A stretch of 64,000 bases of DNA from JABCZH01 sp963803775 (GTDB lineage Bacteria; Acidobacteriota; Terriglobia; Terriglobales; Acidobacteriaceae). Positions 59,855-64,000 of this stretch are shown here, one piece after another (position 1 is the stretch's first letter; each line of letters starts with the position of its first letter). Where the stretch lies: assembly GCA_963803775.1 (NCBI GenBank), contig CAWDNS010000001.1, forward strand, positions 372,001-436,000, written 5' to 3'. The notes under the pieces are model-generated. The model made no database searches, had not been told where the DNA came from, and saw only the letters and a list, made by a program, of their open reading frames with translations. A program made the translations under genes and the position numbers.

Positions 59855-62836
59855 ATGACCATAACCCACACTCCCGACCCCATCGTCGATCCCGAACGTC
59901 TCTTCGAGGGCTTCGAGAACCTGATGCCCTTCCGGGTGCAGGACATCCTGCTGGTCTCCAGCCTCTACGACTCTTTCATTCTGCGCGAAGATGGTCGGCT
60001 CAACGAATTGCTGATTGGGGAATCGCTCGAACTCAATTTGCAGCAGATTCCCGGCATTACCCACGTCTCAAGCGGCGCAGAAGCTCTAAAACTGGCCCGC
60101 TCCCAGCCGCGCTTCAACTTGATCGTGACCAATCTCGAAGTCGAAGACATGGACGCGGCGCAACTGGCCCGCGAGATCAAAGCTGCCGGGCTCGACGTGC
60201 CGGTGGTGGTGCTGGCCTATGACTATCGCGAGATCAAGAATTTCGTCGCCCGCAATCCGGTCACCGACATCGAGTCGATCTTTCTCTGGCAAGGCAACGT
60301 CCGCATTCTGATTTCGATCGTGAGTTACATCGAAGACAAACGGAATGTGCTCCACGACACTCGGACCATCGGCGTGCCCGTGATCCTGGTGGTGGAAGAT
60401 GACATTCGTTATTACTCGGCTTTTCTTCCCGCGATCTACACCGAGTTGATCACGCAGTCTCGAAGGATCATCAGCGAAGGGCTGAACGTAGCGCATAAAC
60501 TGGTTCGGCTGCGGGCGCGACCCAAGATTCTCCTCAGTTCCACTTACGAAGACGCACTTCAGCAGGCCACGGAATATCGCGAATACCTATTGGGCGTGGT
60601 GTCCGATATTGAATTCCCGCTCGGCGGAGAACTGAGTACCGAAGCCGGTTTCGAACTGGCGCGACGGATCCAGGAAAAAGTGCCGGATGTTCCCATCGTG
60701 CTGCAATCCAGCCGCACGGAATTCCGGGCGCGCGCCAATGCCGAAGGTTGTTCGTTCCTGCGCAAACGTTCACCGACTTTATTGCGAGACCTGCGGCGGC
60801 TACTGACCGAGCACCTCGGCTTTGGCGACTTTGTTTTTCGCTTGCCCAACCACACCGAAGTGGCACGGGCCCGCGATTTGAACGAACTCGAAGCGCGACT
60901 CGGGGAAGTTCCTGAAGAGAGCATCGCCTACCACAGCGAGCGCAACCATTTTTCGCGCTGGTTGCGGGCGCGCACCGAGTTCGCCCTCGCGCAGAAGCTG
61001 CGGCCGCGCAAGGTCTCTGATTTCCCCACGCTCGAAGATCTGCGCCACGACCTGATTGATTCAATTGCGGAATATCGCAGTGAACAGAGTCAGGTCTTGA
61101 TCGGCGATTTTAATCCTGCGACCTTCAAGCCTGGAGACCATTACTTCTTGCGGATCGGCGGCGGCTCTTTGGGCGGGAAAGCCCGCGGGTTGGCGTTCGT
61201 CCGCCACCTGCTGCACAACAACCGCATCGCCCGCCGCTTCCCTAACGTTCGCATTGTCGTGCCTCCGAGCGTGGTGCTGGCGACGGATGTTTTTGACCGC
61301 TTTCTTAGCGAGAACAATCTGCTCGATTTCGCCATGCACTCGACGGATGATTCCGAAGTCCAACAGCGTTTTCTGGAAAGCTCATTTCCCGCCGCTCTGC
61401 GCGACAACTTGCTTGCATTCTTGTCGGAGGTGCACTATCCGCTCGCGGTACGCTCGTCGAGTTTGCTGGAAGACTCTCAATACGAGCCATTCACCGGGGT
61501 ATATGAAACTTTCATGCTGGCCAACCAGCACCCTGATCTGCTGATCCGCCTGGAACAGTTGATGGAGGCGATTAAGCGCATTTACGCTTCCACCTTCAGT
61601 TCCCATGCCAAGGCTTATGTTCGCGCGACACCCTATCGCCTGGAAGAAGAAAAGATGGCGGTGATCCTGCAACAAGTGGTGGGGGCCATCCATGGACAGC
61701 GGTTTTATCCTGATTTCTCCGGCGTGGTGCGGTCGCACAATTTCTATCCCGTTCCGCCCATGAGCTACAGCGACGGAATTGCCGCGGTAGCGTTGGGCAT
61801 GGGGAAAACGGTGGTGGACGGAGGCAAGTGCCTGAGTTTCTGTCCACGCTATCCGCGGAACCTGGTGCAGTTTTCTTCGGTGGAGGATATTCTGGCCAAC
61901 TCGCAACGCGAGTTCTGGGCGCTGGATTTGAACCACGCTGAAAATCATGCGGACCCGCTGGCCGATCTACGGGAAGTGCAATTCGGCCTTGACGCAGCAG
62001 AGAGCGACGAAACCTTGCACACTGTTGGTTCTACCTATTCGGCCGACAATCACATCGTGTATGACGGACTCAGCCGGCCCGGCACACGCGTCGTGAGCTT
62101 CGCCCCCGTTCTCAAACATGACGTGTTCCCTCTGCCCGGAATTCTGGAGCGGCTGACCAAGATCGGCGAAGACGCTTTCGGACGTCCGGTAGAGATCGAG
62201 TTCGCGGTGCGGCTGCCGGGAAGTATGCGCGAGCCGTCCGAGTTCGGTTTTCTCCAGATTCGCCCGCTGGTGCTGTCGCGCGAAGGCGAAGAGCTGCGCA
62301 TGGAGGATGTGAAGCCAGACCAACTGATCTGCCAGAGCGCCAAAGTTCTAGGGAATGGAAGAATCCAGGATCTGCGCGACGTGGTCGTAGTAGACCTCCA
62401 CCGCTTTGAAAGGACGCGAAGCCAAGAAGTTGCCGAGGGCGTGGCTCAATTGAACGCAAAGTTGAATGAAAGCGGCCGACCGTATTTGCTGATTGGAGTG
62501 GGGCGCTGGGGATCGAATGATCCCTGGCTGGGGATTCCGGTGGAGTGGGACGAAATTTCGGGAGCACGAGTGATCGTCGAAGCCGGCTTCCGCGATTTTC
62601 GCGTGACCCCATCGCAAGGCAGCCATTTCTTCCAGAACCTCACGGCATTTCAGGTTGGGTACTTCACCGTGAATCCAGATGCAGGCGAAGGTTTCGTGGA
62701 TTGGCAATGGCTGAGCGCTCAGCCGGCAGTTGAGGAGCGCGGGTGCGTGCGCCATCTCCGGTTTGAGCAGCCGTTGATCGTGGTGATGAATGGAAAGACC
62801 AGCCGGGGAATGGTGTTCAAACCGCAGGCAGTATAA
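59855..62836 (+). CDS. Receiver-domain protein fused to PEP-synthase-like ATP-grasp domain
   Basis: 993 residues. Residues about 28-160: a receiver-like fold whose phosphoacceptor position is Asn (LIVTNLE, Asn 93). About 174-315: a second receiver with VVEDD (180-184 area), Asp 251 in GVVSDIEF, Ser 285-286 and Lys 304, so it should accept phosphate. From about 420 to 850: the nucleotide-binding domain of PEP synthase/PPDK, GGGSLGGKARGLAFVR, LAVRSSSLLEDSQYEPFTGV and YRLEEEKMAVILQQVVG. The phosphohistidine and PEP domains of PPDK are absent, replaced by a C-terminal region with VGRWGSNDPWLGIPVEW. So phosphotransfer target is unknown. Confidence 0.82.
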   Translation: MTITHTPDPIVDPERLFEGFENLMPFRVQDILLVSSLYDSFILREDGRLNELLIGESLELNLQQIPGITHVSSGAEALKLARSQPRFNLIVTNLEVEDMDAAQLAREIKAAGLDVPVVVLAYDYREIKNFVARNPVTDIESIFLWQGNVRILISIVSYIEDKRNVLHDTRTIGVPVILVVEDDIRYYSAFLPAIYTELITQSRRIISEGLNVAHKLVRLRARPKILLSSTYEDALQQATEYREYLLGVVSDIEFPLGGELSTEAGFELARRIQEKVPDVPIVLQSSRTEFRARANAEGCSFLRKRSPTLLRDLRRLLTEHLGFGDFVFRLPNHTEVARARDLNELEARLGEVPEESIAYHSERNHFSRWLRARTEFALAQKLRPRKVSDFPTLEDLRHDLIDSIAEYRSEQSQVLIGDFNPATFKPGDHYFLRIGGGSLGGKARGLAFVRHLLHNNRIARRFPNVRIVVPPSVVLATDVFDRFLSENNLLDFAMHSTDDSEVQQRFLESSFPAALRDNLLAFLSEVHYPLAVRSSSLLEDSQYEPFTGVYETFMLANQHPDLLIRLEQLMEAIKRIYASTFSSHAKAYVRATPYRLEEEKMAVILQQVVGAIHGQRFYPDFSGVVRSHNFYPVPPMSYSDGIAAVALGMGKTVVDGGKCLSFCPRYPRNLVQFSSVEDILANSQREFWALDLNHAENHADPLADLREVQFGLDAAESDETLHTVGSTYSADNHIVYDGLSRPGTRVVSFAPVLKHDVFPLPGILERLTKIGEDAFGRPVEIEFAVRLPGSMREPSEFGFLQIRPLVLSREGEELRMEDVKPDQLICQSAKVLGNGRIQDLRDVVVVDLHRFERTRSQEVAEGVAQLNAKLNESGRPYLLIGVGRWGSNDPWLGIPVEWDEISGARVIVEAGFRDFRVTPSQGSHFFQNLTAFQVGYFTVNPDAGEGFVDWQWLSAQPAVEERGCVRHLRFEQPLIVVMNGKTSRGMVFKPQAV

Positions 62837-62863
62837 ATCCTTTTCGCTACCGGCCTCGCGTTG

Positions 62864-63658
62864 CTAGTACCGGCGTTCCCTCACCCAGATCCTGACCTGC
62901 TCCTCCACAGAGAAACCTTCCGCCGGACTTTGAACAAACTTCGATTCCAGCGAGAAGGTATGGGCCTCAAGCGGCACGCTGAAGTGCGAATTCGTCCTGA
63001 GGAAACCCTCAACGAACGCGCGAGTGTAGCGCTCCGGCCCAAGGATTTGAAACTGCACGGCATGCACGAGCCCGTGAAACAGATCGCGTTCCGTGATTCT
63101 GTCGTTAAACACCACAACGTCGATGAAGGTCAGTGAGGCCATGTGCGTGACCTGCGGCAGATTGACGATGCCTAGAGCCTTCGCGTCGGAATAAAACGCT
63201 GGATTCAAAAGTCGTGCCCCGCCCAGCTCCACAACCCTGACCCGGTCGAGGATACCCGGAGAAAAGAAGGGCCGCATCAGCGCCTTGTGCTCAGCACTGA
63301 GCGGCGCGCCGGCGGCGTAATGGCGATCGCGCTGCTCTCGCAGGTAAGCCAGAACTCGTCCCGTGGCCAACGATATCTGTTCTTCGGCCAGCATCGTCCC
63401 AGAGGCACTGGGGCCTGGTGCCTCGATTGGAATAAGCTTCTCGATAGAACCGTAGTAATCGCTTAAGTCACTGGCGGCGGCGATGGCCTTCCGCAACACT
63501 TCGCGCTGCCCGTAGCGGGCAAGATCGTCGATTGAAAAACGCAGACGAAGCTGGTGGGTGGCGCACTGTGCGCTGATCAGCTCCAACTCCGCGTGACGCA
63601 GTTCCGCGTCCATTTGGACAATAGCAATCCTGTCATCTGCATTTTCCCAGGAAAACAT
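62864..63658 (-). CDS. Unknown protein with HGLVH motif
   Basis: 264 residues, no signal peptide. The C-terminal third contains TERDLFHGLVHAVQFQILGP and RYTRAFVEGFL, then SVPLEAHTF. The pattern resembles the HExxH zinc-peptidase helix, but Glu is replaced by Gly, so catalysis by that mechanism is doubtful. N-terminal half is helical (SIDDLARYGQREVLRKAIAA). Divergent from the tetR gene across 121 bases that contain a palindromic operator candidate, so it may be the target of that regulator. Confidence 0.7.
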   Translation of the reverse strand: MFSWENADDRIAIVQMDAELRHAELELISAQCATHQLRLRFSIDDLARYGQREVLRKAIAAASDLSDYYGSIEKLIPIEAPGPSASGTMLAEEQISLATGRVLAYLREQRDRHYAAGAPLSAEHKALMRPFFSPGILDRVRVVELGGARLLNPAFYSDAKALGIVNLPQVTHMASLTFIDVVVFNDRITERDLFHGLVHAVQFQILGPERYTRAFVEGFLRTNSHFSVPLEAHTFSLESKFVQSPAEGFSVEEQVRIWVRERRY

Positions 63659-63682
63659 TCGGTAAAACTCCTAATAAGGGGC

Positions 63683-63710
63683 TTGCAAACTGCCGGAAAG
63701 GACCTATACT
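63683..63710 (+). promoter_or_regulatory. Sigma-70-like promoter for the tetR gene
   Basis: TTGCAA (63683-63688), 16-base spacer, TATACT (63705-63710). Near-consensus at both hexamers. Transcription would begin near 63717, just before the inverted repeat at 63721. Confidence 0.6.
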
Positions 63711-63720
63711 CATTACGTAT

Positions 63721-63741
63721 ACAGCGTTACGTTTACGCTGT
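63721..63741. promoter_or_regulatory. Operator-like palindrome between divergent genes
   Basis: ACAGCGT (63721-63727) and ACGCTGT (63735-63741) form a perfect inverted repeat around a seven-base centre (TACGTTT). It covers the expected transcription start of the tetR gene. TetR-family dimers bind 15-20 base palindromes in such positions, so autorepression, possibly with control of the divergent gene, is inferred. Confidence 0.65.
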
Positions 63742-63779
63742 CAACATTTATTTAAACGTTTTAGTGACCGAGGATAAGC

Positions 63780-64000
63780 ATGCCGCGGCACCTTGATCCT
63801 GATCTCGAAGAACGTATTTTGAACGCCGCTCTTAAGTTGTGGAGGAAGGGAGCGGAGAAGACACTCACCATGCGTGCCGTAGCCAAAGCCGCTGGTACTA
63901 ACACTCCCGCTGTTTACCGCCGCTTTAAGAACCGACGGGACATCCTGCATGCTTTGTTGTTACAACTACAGGGCGATTTCGCAAATGCCGTTCGCCCTTG
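63780..64000 (+). CDS. TetR/AcrR-family transcriptional regulator, 3' end beyond window
   Basis: The first 73 codons are present: DPDLEERILNAALKLWRKGA, then KTLTMRAVAKAAGTNTPAVY, and RRFKNRRDILHALLLQ, the helix-turn-helix of TetR regulators with the typical Ala-Gly-turn and the Tyr-x-x-Phe recognition helix end. GAGGATAAG stands before the ATG. Ligand-binding domain lies off the right edge. Confidence 0.9.
   Translation, partial: MPRHLDPDLEERILNAALKLWRKGAEKTLTMRAVAKAAGTNTPAVYRRFKNRRDILHALLLQLQGDFANAVRP

Noticed and set aside
1..64000. CRISPR arrays, tRNA or rRNA genes, insertion sequences
   Set aside because: No regularly spaced direct repeats, no cloverleaf with a CCA-like end and no transposase-like frame were seen in the gaps. 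A covariance search for tRNA/ncRNA was not possible and could still find a small RNA.

Overview
This window reads as a chromosomal segment of an Acidobacteriota bacterium, probably Terriglobia/Korobacter-like. That is inference from content: a very long Ser/Thr kinase fused to a WD40/TolB propeller plus the remnant of a second one, an Hfq-like protein with a long disordered N-terminus, two tandem DUF507 genes, a periplasmic LptC-LptA fusion beside lptB-rpoN-hpf, PEP-CTERM proteins, YVTN propellers and many secreted metalloproteases. It is a Gram-negative (LPS export genes), mostly housekeeping region. I see no prophage, transposase, CRISPR array, rRNA or tRNA.

Layout. 0-6.5 kb: thiolase (cut by the left edge), TPR-GAF-degenerate GGDEF protein, then an amino-acid permease and a class V aminotransferase, both broken by single-base shifts. 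6.7-14.2 kb: GIDE-domain protein + LemA, a CTP-synthase-related amidotransferase-like protein, exported MsrA/MsrB, FAH-family enzyme, homocitrate/isopropylmalate-synthase-like enzyme, SDR. 14.3-17.8 kb: Lon-N protein, MoxR/ChlI-like AAA+ ATPase and VWA protein, a likely chaperone module. 17.8-26.7 kb: giant YVTN propeller, CDGSH protein, glycosyltransferase, PIG-L deacetylase, membrane-anchored MutS-like ATPase, M61 peptidase. 26.8-31 kb: tmk, holB, Hfq-like, HU/IHF, M50 protease. 31-47 kb: kinase-propeller, propeller remnant, MFS exporter, CpaE-like ATPase, a 739-residue class III cyclase-like protein with a TPR partner, acyltransferase + creatininase-like pair, substrate-binding protein, cupin, two PEP-CTERM paralogues, small secreted protein. 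46.8-52.4 kb: hpf-rpoN-lptB-lptCA on the minus strand. 52.5-57.5 kb: lipase, recJ, hypothetical gene, two DUF507 genes, HELLE-motif protein. 57.8-64 kb: NADP-glutamate dehydrogenase, an orphan, a receiver + PEP-synthase-like ATP-grasp protein, and an unknown gene divergent from a tetR gene (cut by the right edge) with an operator-like palindrome between them.

Two signals run across the window. First, conserved genes are broken by single-base indels in clusters (4.7-6.0, 48.7-49.3 and 53.9-56.4 kb, plus one in holB). Because rpoN, recJ and holB are normally intact, base-call or assembly error is the simplest explanation. Second, several intergenic gaps hold long, near-perfect inverted repeats built from TCAGC/CTGA-type words, often touching a stop codon or start codon. 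These are the most interesting non-coding structures here.

Most calls rest on reading protein motifs by eye; no database search was possible.
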